Part shown: in pieces, positions 26,040 to 36,356 of the stretch | Position numbering within the stretch: the stretch's first letter is position 1 | Layout: the number at the start of each line of letters is the position of its first letter | Translations under genes and position numbers: made by a program | Source: Conexibacter woesei Iso977N | GTDB taxonomy: Bacteria; Actinomycetota; Thermoleophilia; Solirubrobacterales; Solirubrobacteraceae | Assembly: GCF_000424625.1 (NCBI RefSeq) | Contig: NZ_AUKG01000006.1 | Span: forward strand, 62,001 to 126,000 | DNA: 64,000 nucleotides | Direction of reading: 5' to 3' | Notes under the pieces: model-generated | What the model was told of the DNA's origin: nothing | The model's input: the letters and a program-made list of their open reading frames with translations, nothing else | Database searches by the model: none

Positions 26040-27259
26040 CGGGAGTGGACGACCTCGCCGCCTGAGATCGTGGCCGCGACGAGGTCCATCCCCGGGCGGT
26101 AGACGAGGTGCGTCGGCGACGGCGCGTCGAGGACGACCGCGTCGCCGCGGGCGCCGATCCCGAGGTGGCCGAGGTCGGTGCGCTGGAGCGCTTTGGCACC
26201 CCCGGTCGTCGCGGCGGCGAGCGCCTCATCGACCGTCATGTGCATGTCGCGGACGGCGAGCGCGAGGCAGAACGCCATCGACTGCGTGTAGCTCGACCCC
26301 GGGTTGGTGTTCGTCGCGACGGCGACGTGCGCGCCGGCGTCGAGCAGGCGGCGCGCGTCCGGGTAGGGCTGGCGGGTGGAGAAGTCGGTGGCGGGCAGCA
26401 GGGTCGCCACCGTGTCACTCCCCGCGAGCGCCTCCACATCCGCATCGGTCAGGTAGGTGCAGTGATCGACCGACGCCGCACCCAGCTCGCACGCCAGCCG
26501 CACGCCCTCGCCGTAGCCAAGTTGATTGCCATGCACGCGGAGGCCGAGGCCGGCCTCGCGCCCCGCTTCGAGGACACGCCGCGACTGGTCGGCGTCGAAC
26601 GCCCCCTCCTCGCAGAAGACATCGATCCACTTCGCGAACGGCGCGCATGCGGCGAGCATCTCGCCGCAGACCAGATCGACATATCCATCCGGATCCTGCT
26701 CCCACTCCTTCGGCACCAGATGCGCGCCCAGGAACGTGACGTCATCCGTCAGCGCGCTCGCGGCCTCACACAGCCGCCGCTCCCCCTCGACATCGAGCCC
26801 ATAACCCGACTTGATCTCCAGATGCGTGATCCCACACCGCCACGCCTCCACCTTCCGCGCCTGCGCCAGCGCGACGAGCTCCTCGGTGCTCGCGGCCCGC
26901 GTAGCGGCAGTCGTAACACCAATGCCACCCGCCGCATACGGCGCCCCCGCCATCCGCGCCGCGAACTCCTCACCCCGGTCGCCCGCGAAGACCAGATGCG
27001 TATGCGAATCCACGAACCCCGGAACCACACACCGCCCACCGGCATCCAACCGCTCATCAGCAGCAACGCCGGACGCCCCATCGACGATCGCAGCAACCAC
27101 ACCATCTTCGACGACCACCGCCACATCCCGCCGCTCACCCAGCTCCGGATCCTGCGTAACGAGCAACCCGATGTTCTCGATCACCAGCGAGCGCTTCCTC
27201 GCGCCGCCGCCCCGCCTGGCCGGGCCGCGCGTCCTCGTGCGCCTCATCGGGTGGGTCAT
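26018..27259 (-). CDS. hutI: Imidazolonepropionase HutI
   Basis: Opens 4-imidazolone-5-propionate to N-formimino-L-glutamate in histidine breakdown. The 413 residues show [14 protein letters not shown] (HxH metal site), [26 protein letters not shown] and [10 protein letters not shown]. In the last block many HutI have Asp where Asn stands here (AxDxNPG), so a usual metal/catalytic aspartate may be changed. About 20 basic residues precede the domain. The first third uses many T-ending codons (GCT, GTT, GAT, CAT), unlike its neighbours. The start overlaps the hutF stop (ATGA). Confidence 0.92.
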   Translation of the reverse strand: MTHPMRRTRTRGPARRGGGARKRSLVIENIGLLVTQDPELGERRDVAVVVEDGVVAAIVDGASGVAADERLDAGGRCVVPGFVDSHTHLVFAGDRGEEFAARMAGAPYAAGGIGVTTAATRAASTEELVALAQARKVEAWRCGITHLEIKSGYGLDVEGERRLCEAASALTDDVTFLGAHLVPKEWEQDPDGYVDLVCGEMLAACAPFAKWIDVFCEEGAFDADQSRRVLEAGREAGLGLRVHGNQLGYGEGVRLACELGAASVDHCTYLTDADVEALAGSDTVATLLPATDFSTRQPYPDARRLLDAGAHVAVATNTNPGSSYTQSMAFCLALAVRDMHMTVDEALAAATTGGAKALQRTDLGHLGIGARGDAVVLDAPSPTHLVYRPGMDLVAATISGGEVVHSRYQGEGL

Positions 27260-28515
27260 CGCGCGATCGCCTCCGTCAGCTCGCGGGCGACGTCGATGGT
27301 GGTGTGGCGGCCGTCGCGGACGACGCGGCGGCCGGCGACGACGAGCTCGCGGACGTCGGCGGCCGTCGCGCTGAAGACCAGCGCCTCCGGTGGGGTTCCG
27401 GCGGTGCGGATGGTGTCGGTTGCGACGGTCACGAAGTCGGCCAGGGCGCCGGTCGCGAGGCGGCCGCCGTCGGGCCAGCCGAGGCAGGCGTAGCCGCCGC
27501 GGGTCGCGGCGTCGAGCAGCTCGGAGGCGCGGTGATGGCCGCGGACGCCGGTCACCAGGCGTTCGTCGAGCTCGATCGCGCGCGCCTCCTCGAACAGGTC
27601 GATCACCGTGTGCGAGTCGCTGCCGACGGACAGCCGCGCGCCCGCGCCGGCGAGCCGGCGAGCCGGGCCGACGCCGTCGGCGAGGTCGCGCTCGGTCGTC
27701 GGGCAGAGGCAGATCGTCCCCACGGAAAGTCGTTCGACGTCCTCATCGGTCAGGTGGGTCGCGTGCACGGCGGTGAAGTTCTCGGCGACCGGCAGCAGCG
27801 CGGCCGGCGTCGCACCGTACCGCTCCAGGCACTCCGCGTTCTCCCGCGGCTGCTCGGAGACGTGCGCGTGCAGCGGCCGCCCGGCCGCCCACGCGCCGAC
27901 GACCGCGGCCTCGTCCGGCTCGACCGCCCGGATCGAGTGGATCGCCGCGCCAACGCGCACGTTGTCATCGTCCTTCAGCCCATCGACGCGCTCGGCCCAC
28001 CCGTGGACGTCCGCGTCGCGGAAGCGGTCCACCCCGCCGTGCAGGTAGCACGTGTCGAGCAGCGTGATCCGGATCCCCGCCTCGGCGGCCGCGGCGATCA
28101 TCGCCCGCCCGGTCTCGTTGGGGTCGGCGTAGGGCGTGCCGTCGGGCGCGTGGTGGACGTAGTGGAACTCGCCGACGACCGTCACGCCCGCCAGCGCCAT
28201 CTCGGCGAACGCGGCGCGGGCGATCGCGTGCAGCTGGTCCGGGTCCAGGCGCGTGGCCAAGGCGTACATCTGCTCGCGCCAGGTCCAGAACGAGCCGGTG
28301 CCGGTCTGCGTGTGGCCGCGCAGCGCGCGCTGGAACGCGTGCGAGTGGGCGTTCGCCAGCCCCGGGATCGTCAGGCCGCGCAGGACCTCGTCGCCGGCCT
28401 CCCTCGCCCCCGCCGCGACCCTGGCGAGCACGCCGCCATCGACGTCCAGCACAACACCGTCGGTCACCGCCCCGTCGACCCACGCCCGCTCGCACCAGTA
28501 CCGCTGCGCGCTCAC
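27256..28515 (-). CDS. hutF: Formimidoylglutamate deiminase HutF
   Basis: Amidohydrolase that removes ammonia from N-formimino-L-glutamate, giving N-formyl-L-glutamate. 419 residues from GTG 28515. Metal-site motifs: [18 protein letters not shown] (HxH), [32 protein letters not shown] and [18 protein letters not shown]. The presence of HutF means histidine is broken down by the five-step route, which needs a separate N-formylglutamate deformylase (normally HutG); none is seen here. GTGA overlap with the peptide-deformylase-like gene upstream, ATGA overlap with hutI. Confidence 0.92.
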   Translation of the reverse strand: MSAQRYWCERAWVDGAVTDGVVLDVDGGVLARVAAGAREAGDEVLRGLTIPGLANAHSHAFQRALRGHTQTGTGSFWTWREQMYALATRLDPDQLHAIARAAFAEMALAGVTVVGEFHYVHHAPDGTPYADPNETGRAMIAAAAEAGIRITLLDTCYLHGGVDRFRDADVHGWAERVDGLKDDDNVRVGAAIHSIRAVEPDEAAVVGAWAAGRPLHAHVSEQPRENAECLERYGATPAALLPVAENFTAVHATHLTDEDVERLSVGTICLCPTTERDLADGVGPARRLAGAGARLSVGSDSHTVIDLFEEARAIELDERLVTGVRGHHRASELLDAATRGGYACLGWPDGGRLATGALADFVTVATDTIRTAGTPPEALVFSATAADVRELVVAGRRVVRDGRHTTIDVARELTEAIAR

Positions 28516-29090
28516 GATCCCACCCGCTCCACCAGCGCCTCGGCCCGCTTCACGAAGTCCGCGCGCCGGTGCGCGTCGAACTCCGCCCACGTCGAGAACG
28601 TCGCCGGGTCGCGCACGCGGTCCAGGAACATGACGCCGTCGAGGTGGTCGACCTCGTGCTGGAACGTCCCCGCGGTCAGGCCGCGGCGCTCCTCGTCGTG
28701 CGCGACGCCGTCGCGGTCCAGCCACTGCGCGCGCACCGTCACGAAGCGCTCGACGTCGCCGCGCAGGTCCGGGACCGACAGGCAGCCCTCGTTGATCGCG
28801 AAGCGCTCGTCACCGATCGGGGTGAGCACGGGGTTGACGATCACCGTCAGCGGGATCTCCGGCTTGTACGGGTAGCGCGGGTGCGGCTGCCGCACCTCGA
28901 TCACCGCGACGCGGCGCGTGTCGCCGACCTGGTTGGCGGCCAGGCCCGCGCCGCCCGCGTCCCGCATCGTGTCCACCAAGTCGTCGATGAACTGCTGGAA
29001 CGCGTCAGACGCCAGCTCCTCCGCCGACACCTCCCGCGCGCGCTCGCGCAGGACCGGGTGCCCGACCTGGACGATCGGCAGGACCGCCAC
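28512..29090 (-). CDS. Peptide deformylase-family metalloenzyme inside the hut operon
   Basis: 192 residues from GTG 29090. All three peptide-deformylase motifs are intact: GAGLAANQVG, EGCLSVP (metal Cys) and QHEVDHLDG (two metal His and catalytic Glu). It follows hutU with no spacing and overlaps hutF (GTGA). Two readings are possible: an ordinary Def that removes formyl from nascent proteins, or a Def relative that removes formyl from N-formyl-L-glutamate, the product of HutF, in place of HutG. The position between hutU and hutF supports the second; the family assignment is secure, the substrate is inference. Confidence 0.9.
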   Translation of the reverse strand: MAVLPIVQVGHPVLRERAREVSAEELASDAFQQFIDDLVDTMRDAGGAGLAANQVGDTRRVAVIEVRQPHPRYPYKPEIPLTVIVNPVLTPIGDERFAINEGCLSVPDLRGDVERFVTVRAQWLDRDGVAHDEERRGLTAGTFQHEVDHLDGVMFLDRVRDPATFSTWAEFDAHRRADFVKRAEALVERVGS

Positions 29091-30743
29091 CTAGGACTCC
29101 TGCATCGGGATCCGGACGCCGCGCTCGGCCGCGACCTCGATCGCCCGGTCGTAGCCCGCGTCGGCGTGGCGGATGACGCCCATCCCGGGGTCGTTGGTCA
29201 GCGCGCGCTCCAGCTTCTGGGCGGCGAGCTCGGTGCCGTCGGCGACGATCACGATCCCGCTGTGGATCGAGCGGCCGATGCCGACGCCGCCGCCGTGGTG
29301 GATCGACACCCACGTCGCGCCCGACGACGCCGCGGTCAGCGCGTTGAGCAGCGGCCAGTCGGCGATCGCGTCCGAGCCGTCCCTCATGCCCTCGGTCTCG
29401 CGGTAGGGCGAGGCGACCGAGCCGGAGTCGAGGTGGTCGCGGCCGATCACGATCGGCGCCTTGAGCTCGCCGTCGGCGACCATCCTGTTGAAGCGCAACG
29501 CGAGGCGGTGGCGCTCGCCGTAGCCGAGCCAGCAGATCCGGGCGGGCAGGCCCTGGAAGGCGACGTGCTCGCCGGCGGCCGCGATCCAGCGCGCGAGCGG
29601 CTCGTCGTCCGGGAACTCCTCCAGGACCGCGCGGTCGGTCGCGGCGATGTCGGCGGGATCGCCGGAGAGCGCGACCCAGCGGAACGGGCCCTTGCCCTCG
29701 GCGAACAGCGGGCGGATGTAGGCGGGGACGAAGCCGGGGTAGTCGAACGCGCGCTCGAAGCCGCCGAGCTTGGCCTCGGCGCGCAGCGAGTTGCCGTAGT
29801 CGAAGACCTCGGCGCCGGCGTCCTTGAAGCCGACCATCGCGGCGCAGTGGGCGGCCATCGAGCGGCGGGCGCGCTTGACGTACTCCTCGGGGTCCTCGGC
29901 GCGCAGGGCGTCGGCGTCGTCGGTGGTGTCGGGGACGTAGCCGTCGAGCGGGTCGTGGGCGCTGGTCTGGTCGGTGACGATGTCGGCCTCGAAGCCCATG
30001 TCGAGCAACTGCTGGAACATGGTCGCGGCGTTGCCGACGACGCCGACGGAGAGGGGGCGCCTGTCGCGCGCCGCGGCGCGACAGCGCTCGACGGCGTCGT
30101 TCAGATCGTCGGCGCGCTCGTCGAGGTAGCGCTCGTCGATGCGGCGCTTCAGGCGTTGTGCATCAACTTCGACGCACAGCGCGACGCCCTCGTTGAGCGT
30201 GACCGCCAGCGGCTGCGCGCCGCCCATGCCGCCGAGGCCGGCGGTCAGCGTGATCGTCCCGGCCAGCGTGCCGCCGAACCTGCGGCGGGCGATCTCGGCG
30301 AGGCACTCGTAGGTGCCCTGCAGGATGCCCTGGGTCCCGATGTAGATCCAGGAGCCGGCGGTCATCTGGCCGTACATGGTCAGGCCCTCGGCCTCGAGGC
30401 GGCGGAACTCGTCCCAGTTGGCCCAGTCGGGGACGAGGTTGGAGTTGGCGATCAGGACGCGCGGCGCCCATTCCGAGGTGCGGAAGACGCCGACGGGCTT
30501 GCCGGACTGCACGAGCAGCGTCTCGTCGTCGGCCAGGGTCTTGAGCGTGCGGACGATCGCGTCGAACGCCTCCCACGAGCGCGCGGCGCGGCCGGTGCCG
30601 CCGTAGACGACGAGGTCCTCCGGGCGCTCGGCGACCTCGGGGTCGAGGTTGTTCATCAACATGCGCATCGCGGCCTCCTGGGGCCAGGAGACGCAGGACA
30701 GCTCGGTCCCGCGGGGGGCGCGAACGGAGGCACGGCTGGTCAT
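29091..30743 (-). CDS. hutU: Urocanate hydratase HutU
   Basis: NAD-dependent hydratase converting urocanate to imidazolonepropionate. The 550 residues match urocanase throughout: [64 protein letters not shown] (NAD site), [18 protein letters not shown] with the signature Cys, and [15 protein letters not shown]. First gene of hutU-def-hutF-hutI. A divergent IclR regulator starts 79 bp upstream. No histidine ammonia-lyase (hutH) is present in this window. Confidence 0.96.
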   Translation of the reverse strand: MTSRASVRAPRGTELSCVSWPQEAAMRMLMNNLDPEVAERPEDLVVYGGTGRAARSWEAFDAIVRTLKTLADDETLLVQSGKPVGVFRTSEWAPRVLIANSNLVPDWANWDEFRRLEAEGLTMYGQMTAGSWIYIGTQGILQGTYECLAEIARRRFGGTLAGTITLTAGLGGMGGAQPLAVTLNEGVALCVEVDAQRLKRRIDERYLDERADDLNDAVERCRAAARDRRPLSVGVVGNAATMFQQLLDMGFEADIVTDQTSAHDPLDGYVPDTTDDADALRAEDPEEYVKRARRSMAAHCAAMVGFKDAGAEVFDYGNSLRAEAKLGGFERAFDYPGFVPAYIRPLFAEGKGPFRWVALSGDPADIAATDRAVLEEFPDDEPLARWIAAAGEHVAFQGLPARICWLGYGERHRLALRFNRMVADGELKAPIVIGRDHLDSGSVASPYRETEGMRDGSDAIADWPLLNALTAASSGATWVSIHHGGGVGIGRSIHSGIVIVADGTELAAQKLERALTNDPGMGVIRHADAGYDRAIEVAAERGVRIPMQES

Positions 30744-30796
30744 GGGCGGGATTAGATGCCTCTCGCGCGTCGTGTGCCAGCGATCCGGCGCGCTTG

Positions 30797-30814
30797 TGTC
30801 TGGGATCTGAGACA
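30797..30814. promoter_or_regulatory. Candidate IclR operator between hutU and iclR
   Basis: TGTCT-N8-AGACA is a perfect 5-bp inverted repeat lying 9 bp before the iclR start in the 79-bp divergent gap. The place suits autorepression by the IclR protein and control of the hut operon. Not compared with known IclR sites. Confidence 0.4.
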
Positions 30815-30822
30815 GTGGTCCG

Positions 30823-31590
30823 GTGTCGAACGTCCCCGCCGCCACGCAGACCCTGCGAGTGCTCCAGTTCCTCGCGCGCCAGGCGGCGCCGACGCCGGCG
30901 GCGACGATCGCGCGTGAGCTGGGGTTGCCGCGGTCGACGGTGTACCACCTGCTCGGGGCGATGCGCGCGGAGGGGTTCGTCGTCCACCTGCCGGAGGAGC
31001 GGCGCTACGGGCTCGGCGTGGCGGCGTTCGAGCTGGGCTCGGCCTACGCGCGGCAGGAGCCGTTGCGGTGGCTGGCGGCGCCGGCGTTGTCACGGCTCGT
31101 GGGCGCGACGGGGCACAACGGCCACTTCGCGGTGCTGCACGGGAGCGACGTCCTGTACGTGATCGAGGAGCGGGCGCCCGGGCGGCCGAGCCTGGTGACC
31201 GACGTCGGCGTCCGCCTCCCCGCGCAGTTGACGGCGAGCGGCCTGGCGATGCTCGCGGCGCTCCCGCCCGCGCAGGTCCGGGCGCTCTTCCCCTCCAGGA
31301 CGACGATGGTCCTGCGCGAGGGCCGCGGCCCGCAGTCGGTGACCGAGCTGTCCCGCACCCTCGCCGAGACCCGCCGCCGCGGCCACGCCGTCGAAGACGG
31401 GTTGGTGACCGAGGGCTTCGCCTCCGTCGCCGCCGCCGTGATCGATCACGCCGGCCACCCCATCGCCGCCGTCGCCCTGACGTTCCCCGACGACGCCGCG
31501 CCGGACGACGCATCCCGCACCGACCTGGCGGACCACGTCTCCCGCGCCGCAGCCTCCATCGCCCGCGGCCTCGCCGGCCGCCGCACCTAG
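30823..31590 (+). CDS. IclR-family regulator of the hut operon
   Basis: 255 residues from GTG. An N-terminal winged helix ([35 protein letters not shown] in parts, about 8-45) is followed by the IclR effector domain ([70 protein letters not shown]). The segments are canonical. Divergent position suggests regulation of hutU-def-hutF-hutI with urocanate or a later intermediate as effector (inference). Stop overlaps that of the facing wHTH gene in CTAG. Confidence 0.92.
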   Translation: MSNVPAATQTLRVLQFLARQAAPTPAATIARELGLPRSTVYHLLGAMRAEGFVVHLPEERRYGLGVAAFELGSAYARQEPLRWLAAPALSRLVGATGHNGHFAVLHGSDVLYVIEERAPGRPSLVTDVGVRLPAQLTASGLAMLAALPPAQVRALFPSRTTMVLREGRGPQSVTELSRTLAETRRRGHAVEDGLVTEGFASVAAAVIDHAGHPIAAVALTFPDDAAPDDASRTDLADHVSRAAASIARGLAGRRT

Positions 31591-31892
31591 CGCTTCGCCT
31601 TCAGCGCGCGGCCGAGCGCCTCGGCCTGCTTGAGGAAGCGATCGATCGCCGTCGCGTTCGTCAGCTTCCACTCGCGCGGCGGGCGGCCGGGGCCGGTCGT
31701 CGTGCGGGTCGTCTCCTCGATCACGCCGAGTCCCTGCAGCCTCGCGAGGCGCTCGTGCGCGCCGCGGTGGCTCAGCTCGGTCGCGCGGCGCAGCTCGGTC
31801 TCGGTGCGCGCGCCGTCGCGGAGCTGACGGACGAGGGCGTCGGTCCCCTCCTCCGAGATCGTGGCGATGAGCTGGCGCGCGTCGTTCCTCAT
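31587..31892 (-). CDS. Small winged-helix regulator (MarR/ArsR-like)
   Basis: 101 residues from ATG 31892. EEGTDALVRQLRDGARTETELRRATELSHRGAHERLARLQGLGVIEE (about 12-58) is a winged helix with recognition helix near SHRGAHERL, then a basic beta-wing TTTGPGRPPREWKLT and a dimerising C-terminal helix. A perfect palindrome lies 1 bp upstream of its start codon, a natural autoregulatory site also facing the divergent orphan gene. Effector and regulon unknown. Confidence 0.75.
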   Translation of the reverse strand: MRNDARQLIATISEEGTDALVRQLRDGARTETELRRATELSHRGAHERLARLQGLGVIEETTRTTTGPGRPPREWKLTNATAIDRFLKQAEALGRALKAKR

Positions 31893-31893
31893 T

Positions 31894-31905
31894 CTGTCCG
31901 GACAG
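31894..31905. promoter_or_regulatory. Perfect 12-bp palindrome CTGTCCGGACAG in a 22-bp divergent gap
   Basis: CTGTCCGGACAG equals its own reverse complement. A further half site CGGACA follows directly (31906-31911), giving one and a half sites. It lies between the starts of the small wHTH gene (31892) and the orphan gene (31915), so a dimer bound here would cover both starts. Best candidate binder is the wHTH protein. Confidence 0.6.
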
Positions 31906-31914
31906 CGGACAATA

Positions 31915-32448
31915 ATGAACAACGTGAGATCCGGCCAAGTCCTAGAACTTCATCCACCGGCGCCGCGCGCCCTCCAGCGGCTCCCGCATCGCGGCCGCCC
32001 GAGCGACCGGCTGGAGCGCTGGCCGGTCTCAGCTGCCAGCCGCGAGCTGCTGCGCGACGCCGCCGCCGAGCTCGGCCTGGCGGTCGGGACCGCGGGCTGC
32101 CTGCTGGCCGAGCACGGCCTGCTGCTGCAGGAGATCTGCCACGACGGCGTCGAGTGGCTCGACGCCTGCGCGTCCGCGGCGACCGTCCACACCGCGCTCG
32201 ACAACGCCTCGGCGCTCTACCTCCGGTCGCTGACGACGACCGCCGAGCCCGACGACCGCGATGAGGAGCTCATCCGGCTCCCCTCCCGCCTCACGAACCT
32301 CCTGACCGCCGCCGGCGGCCCCGAGATCTTCCTCTCCGGCGACCTCGACCAGGCCCGCCGCTGGGAGCAGGCCGCCGTCCTCGACGACACGACGATGACC
32401 GAGTGGGCCTACGCCACCCTGCGCGCCGAGGCGCCGCTGGACGCCTGA
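31915..32448 (+). CDS. Hypothetical protein, orphan
   Basis: 177 residues from ATG 31915. No family recognised. The sequence has no signal peptide or membrane helix. A helical stretch (ELLRDAAAELGLAVGTAGCLLAEHGLLLQEICHD, about residues 45-78, in parts) precedes a DNASALYLRSL segment and an acidic C-terminus. It sits head-to-head with the small wHTH regulator over a shared palindrome, so it is likely the regulator's main target. It faces another orphan gene with a 7-bp gap. Codon use looks coding (high third-position G+C). Confidence 0.55.
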   Translation: MNNVRSGQVLELHPPAPRALQRLPHRGRPSDRLERWPVSAASRELLRDAAAELGLAVGTAGCLLAEHGLLLQEICHDGVEWLDACASAATVHTALDNASALYLRSLTTTAEPDDRDEELIRLPSRLTNLLTAAGGPEIFLSGDLDQARRWEQAAVLDDTTMTEWAYATLRAEAPLDA

Positions 32449-32455
32449 CGCGAGG

Positions 32456-33556
32456 TCAGGCGCCGCCGTCGTCCTCGGCGCGTTCTTCGTCCTCGCCGAC
32501 GAGGACGCGCCAGCCGCTCTCCAGCGGCGCGAGGCCCAGCCGTTCCCGGTTGGTCTTCGCGGCGGCGGCGCGCAGCGTCAGGGTGAACATCGCGCGGCCG
32601 GTGTCCGGCAGGCACGCCCAGCGCGCCTCCTTCATCGCCCACCAGAGGTCGTGCGCGCGGATCTCCTCGTCGCCCCGCGGCGGCGTGCTCGCGTCGTGAG
32701 CACCGCAGTCGCAGTTGCGCAGCATGAAGAGCCGGCGCAGCGTGACCTCGTCCCCGACGCTCCCGAGGACCGCGCCGTGGTAGACGCCGTCGCCGAGACC
32801 ATGCACCGCGCCCGCCGCCCCGCGGCTCAGCGCGAGCTGCCAGAACGGGCCCGCGCCCGCGACGACGACCGGCCTGCCCGTCGCGACGCCGAGCCCGTCG
32901 ACCAGCGCCAACAGCCGCTCGACCTCGCCGGACGCCCACACGACGAAGCCATCGACGTCGACCGACGTGTAGGCATCGACCAGCTCCGCCACGTCGACAC
33001 GGTCCACCCGCACGCGAACCGAGGCGTACAACTCGCGCCGAACCGCGCGCGCGTCGCCAGCGGCCGGCTCACGCAGCGCCTTCGCCCGCACATGCTCGGC
33101 GGCCAACTCCGCCAGCTCCACATCCCGGCGCGCGACGCCGTCATGCCCCGGCGTCACCAGCAGCGTCGCGCCGCGCCGGACCTGCGCATCGACATACGCC
33201 TCGGCGAAGTCCTCGCACTCGCCCGCCGACCACGCCTCCGGCGCATGCCGTTCGCCCGCGCGGACCCACTCCAGCGCCTCGAAGCTCGCCGTCCGCAGCC
33301 CATGCCCCGGCCCCAGCTGCGCCTTCCACGCCTCACCCTCGAGCAGCAGCCCGAAACCGTCCCGCCGCGCCACACCAGCGAGCGCCGCGTCGGCCTGCGC
33401 CGTCGCGACCGTCCCGACGACCTCCCGGTCGAGCGCCGGCAGCGTCACGCCGTCCCGCTCACCCGCCCACCAGATCACCGACCGCCGCCCGGACTCGTTC
33501 ACGCGCGGGATCTTGATGCAGCCACCGGACGTGCGCCACCCGGAAGGGCGGCGCAC
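32456..33556 (-). CDS. Hypothetical protein, possibly TIM-barrel-like
   Basis: 366 residues if started at GTG 33556; GTG 33502 is an alternative. No family recognised with confidence. Alternating beta/alpha character with segments such as FVVWASGEVERLLALVDGLG, RPVVVAGAGPFWQLALSRGA and AGAVHGLGDGVYHGAVLG resembles the later strands of a (beta/alpha)8 barrel. A CDCGAH cluster follows, which could bind metal. It may be cotranscribed with ald, 19 bp upstream. Third-position G+C is somewhat lower than in its neighbours. Confidence 0.5.
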   Translation of the reverse strand: MRRPSGWRTSGGCIKIPRVNESGRRSVIWWAGERDGVTLPALDREVVGTVATAQADAALAGVARRDGFGLLLEGEAWKAQLGPGHGLRTASFEALEWVRAGERHAPEAWSAGECEDFAEAYVDAQVRRGATLLVTPGHDGVARRDVELAELAAEHVRAKALREPAAGDARAVRRELYASVRVRVDRVDVAELVDAYTSVDVDGFVVWASGEVERLLALVDGLGVATGRPVVVAGAGPFWQLALSRGAAGAVHGLGDGVYHGAVLGSVGDEVTLRRLFMLRNCDCGAHDASTPPRGDEEIRAHDLWWAMKEARWACLPDTGRAMFTLTLRAAAAKTNRERLGLAPLESGWRVLVGEDEERAEDDGGA

Positions 33557-33575
33557 GCCGAGGCCGGTGGTGCTG

Positions 33576-34709
<1,134 letters not shown>

Positions 34710-34741
34710 GGATCTCTCTCCTTCAGGAACCAGGGACTTCA

Positions 34742-34753
34742 CGCAATACTGCG
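34742..34753. promoter_or_regulatory. Candidate Lrp-type site between ald and lrp
   Basis: CGCAATACTGCG is an inverted repeat (CGCA-ATAC-TGCG) with an A/T core inside the 84-bp divergent region, otherwise G+C-rich. It lies 33 bp before the ald start. Lrp/AldR-type proteins bind such short dyads. Tentative. Confidence 0.4.
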
Positions 34754-34793
34754 CTCCTCACACCCCGTCGCACAAGGAACTTGGGAAAGCTCC

Positions 34794-35249
34794 GTGGAAA
34801 CCACAGGCCTCGACGCCACAGACTTCAAGATCCTCAACCTCCTTCGTGAGAACGGAAGAGCCTCGTACGCCTCGATCGGCGACGAGGTCGGCCTGAGCCC
34901 GCACGGTGCGGCCGACCGGATCCGCCGCCTCGAGCGCGCCGGCGTCATCACCGGCTTCACGATCACCGTCGCGCCGGAGGGCGTCGGCCGCGGCCTGGAC
35001 GCCTTCATCGACGTCAGCCTCCAGGGCCAGACCACGCCCGAGAAGTTCGAGCTGGCGATCTCGGCCCTGCCCGCCGTGCGCGAGCTGGCGTTCGTCACCG
35101 GCCGCTTCGACTACCACGTCCGCGTCGCCTGCCGCGACGCCGACGACCTCGACCACACGATCCGCGCGATCCGCCGCGAGGCCGGCGCGGCGCAGACCGA
35201 GACGCGGATCGTCCTACGCGTGAGCGCGCCGCTGCACGCGCTGGACTAG
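34794..35249 (+). CDS. Lrp/AsnC-family regulator (probable AldR)
   Basis: 151 residues from GTG. N-terminal HTH (LDATDFKILNLLRENGRASYASIGDEVGLSPHGAADRIRRLERAGVI in parts, about 5-52), then the RAM ligand domain with AFIDVSLQGQT, ALPAVRELAFVTGRFDYHVRVAC and HTIRAIRREAGA. In the family, alanine or another amino acid binds the RAM domain and changes oligomer state. It most likely controls the divergent ald gene. Stop overlaps the facing small membrane gene in CTAG. Confidence 0.93.
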   Translation: METTGLDATDFKILNLLRENGRASYASIGDEVGLSPHGAADRIRRLERAGVITGFTITVAPEGVGRGLDAFIDVSLQGQTTPEKFELAISALPAVRELAFVTGRFDYHVRVACRDADDLDHTIRAIRREAGAAQTETRIVLRVSAPLHALD

Positions 35250-35518
35250 CGCGCGCCGCGCGCCCGGTTCGTGCCCGCGTAGCCCGCCAGCTCGAACGCG
35301 AACGCCAGCGCGACCCACAACCAGCGCCCGTTGCCGAGGTGGATCACCGGCGAGTACGCCAACACGTAGATCAACGTCGTGAAGGGCAGGAAGATCAACC
35401 CCAACAACGGCAGGATCCACGGCCCGAAGGCCCGGTCGACCAGGTCCGTCGTGATCCACACGATGAACAGCGCGACACGCGGGAAGAACCCCGCGACGAT
35501 CCCGAACAGGCAGGCCAT
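35246..35518 (-). CDS. Small membrane protein
   Basis: 90 residues with three hydrophobic stretches (about 3-24, 32-55 and 65-80). WITTDLVDRAFGPWILPLLGLIFLP resembles small actinobacterial integral membrane proteins of unknown function. The C-terminus is basic. Alone between lrp (shared CTAG) and a wHTH gene starting 61 bp beyond its start. No functional inference. Confidence 0.7.
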   Translation of the reverse strand: MACLFGIVAGFFPRVALFIVWITTDLVDRAFGPWILPLLGLIFLPFTTLIYVLAYSPVIHLGNGRWLWVALAFAFELAGYAGTNRARGAR

Positions 35519-35578
35519 GCCCCCACTCTCGCCGCCGCCGCGCCGCCCGGCATCACTCGCACCGGGTGAACCGGCGCG

Positions 35579-35974
35579 CTAGCCCTGCCGCGCGGCCTCG
35601 AGCTCGGCCAGCTTCGTCCGGCCGGCCTTGGTGAGCGTGAGCCCGTTGGGCCCGCGCGTCAGGAGCTTCTGCTTGTTGGTGTACGTGGTCACCGCCGACC
35701 TCACCGACGCGGGCGCCAGGCCGGTCTGCTCGACGATCTCGCCCGGCTCGGTCGCGCCGTTGCGGACCGCGCGCAGGATCGCCGACTGGTTGGCGCCGGC
35801 CGGCCGGCGCGTCGTCGCGCCGCCCGCGCGGCGCGGCCTGGCCGCCGCGCCGAGCGCGACGAGGTCCTCCTCGATCTGCGCCAGCTCCTCCAGCGGCCCC
35901 TTGACCTGCCTCTGCAGCAGCGCCCGCCGCGCCTTCAGCTTCTTGACGGTCTCGCGGACGATCGGGCTGGCCAT
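35579..35974 (-). CDS. Coiled-coil plus winged-helix DNA-binding protein
   Basis: 131 residues. The first 45 are a charged helix likely to form a coiled coil (VRETVKKLKARRALLQRQVKGPLEELAQIEEDL in parts). An Arg/Ala linker follows, then a winged helix (about 62-125) with NQSAILRAVRNGATEPGEIVEQTGLAPASVRSAVTTYTNKQ in parts and a wing TRGPNGLTLTKAGR. Probably a dimeric regulator. The next gene upstream in the same direction lies 3 bp away. Confidence 0.65.
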   Translation of the reverse strand: MASPIVRETVKKLKARRALLQRQVKGPLEELAQIEEDLVALGAAARPRRAGGATTRRPAGANQSAILRAVRNGATEPGEIVEQTGLAPASVRSAVTTYTNKQKLLTRGPNGLTLTKAGRTKLAELEAARQG

Positions 35975-35977
35975 GGC

Positions 35978-36346
35978 TCAGCCGGCGTCGCGCAGCGCCA
36001 GGGCGCCCAGCGCGATCGCGCTCACCGCCGCGCCCGTGACGAGCGCCGCGGTGACCTTCGGCAGGTAGCCCGCACGCGCACCCGCGAGGCCGGCCACCGC
36101 GTCGGCGGCGTCGCAGCCCAGGCCGATCAGGACCCACTGACGCCGCGCGTCGCCCTCGCTCGTGAGGATCCCGACCCCCAGCGCGGCGTCGCGCACGCCG
36201 AACAGCCGCGCGAGGTACGGCGCCTGCGGGTTGGCCTCCAGATCGAGCCCGAACGCCCTCCCCGCCAACCCCGGCGTCGCGAACGCGGATCCTCCGATCG
36301 CGAGCCGCGCGATCGCCAGTGACGTGACGAGGTTGCTCTGAGCCAT
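35978..36346 (-). CDS. DUF4267-like small membrane protein
   Basis: 122 residues with four hydrophobic segments. ARLAIGGSAFATPGLAGRAFGLD followed by LARLFGVRDAALGVGIL is the pattern of small membrane proteins in the DUF4267/DoxX-like neighbourhood. GCDAADAVAGLAGARAGYLPK sits between helices. It lies 3 bp upstream of the coiled-coil/wHTH gene and 10 bp downstream of a VOC gene, in one operon. Function unknown. Confidence 0.6.
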   Translation of the reverse strand: MAQSNLVTSLAIARLAIGGSAFATPGLAGRAFGLDLEANPQAPYLARLFGVRDAALGVGILTSEGDARRQWVLIGLGCDAADAVAGLAGARAGYLPKVTAALVTGAAVSAIALGALALRDAG

Positions 36347-36356
36347 GGGCGAGACC

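Noticed and set aside
28569-30755. Plus-strand open frame of over 700 codons opposite def and hutU
   Set aside because: The opposite strand encodes full-length urocanase and deformylase; this frame has no family match.
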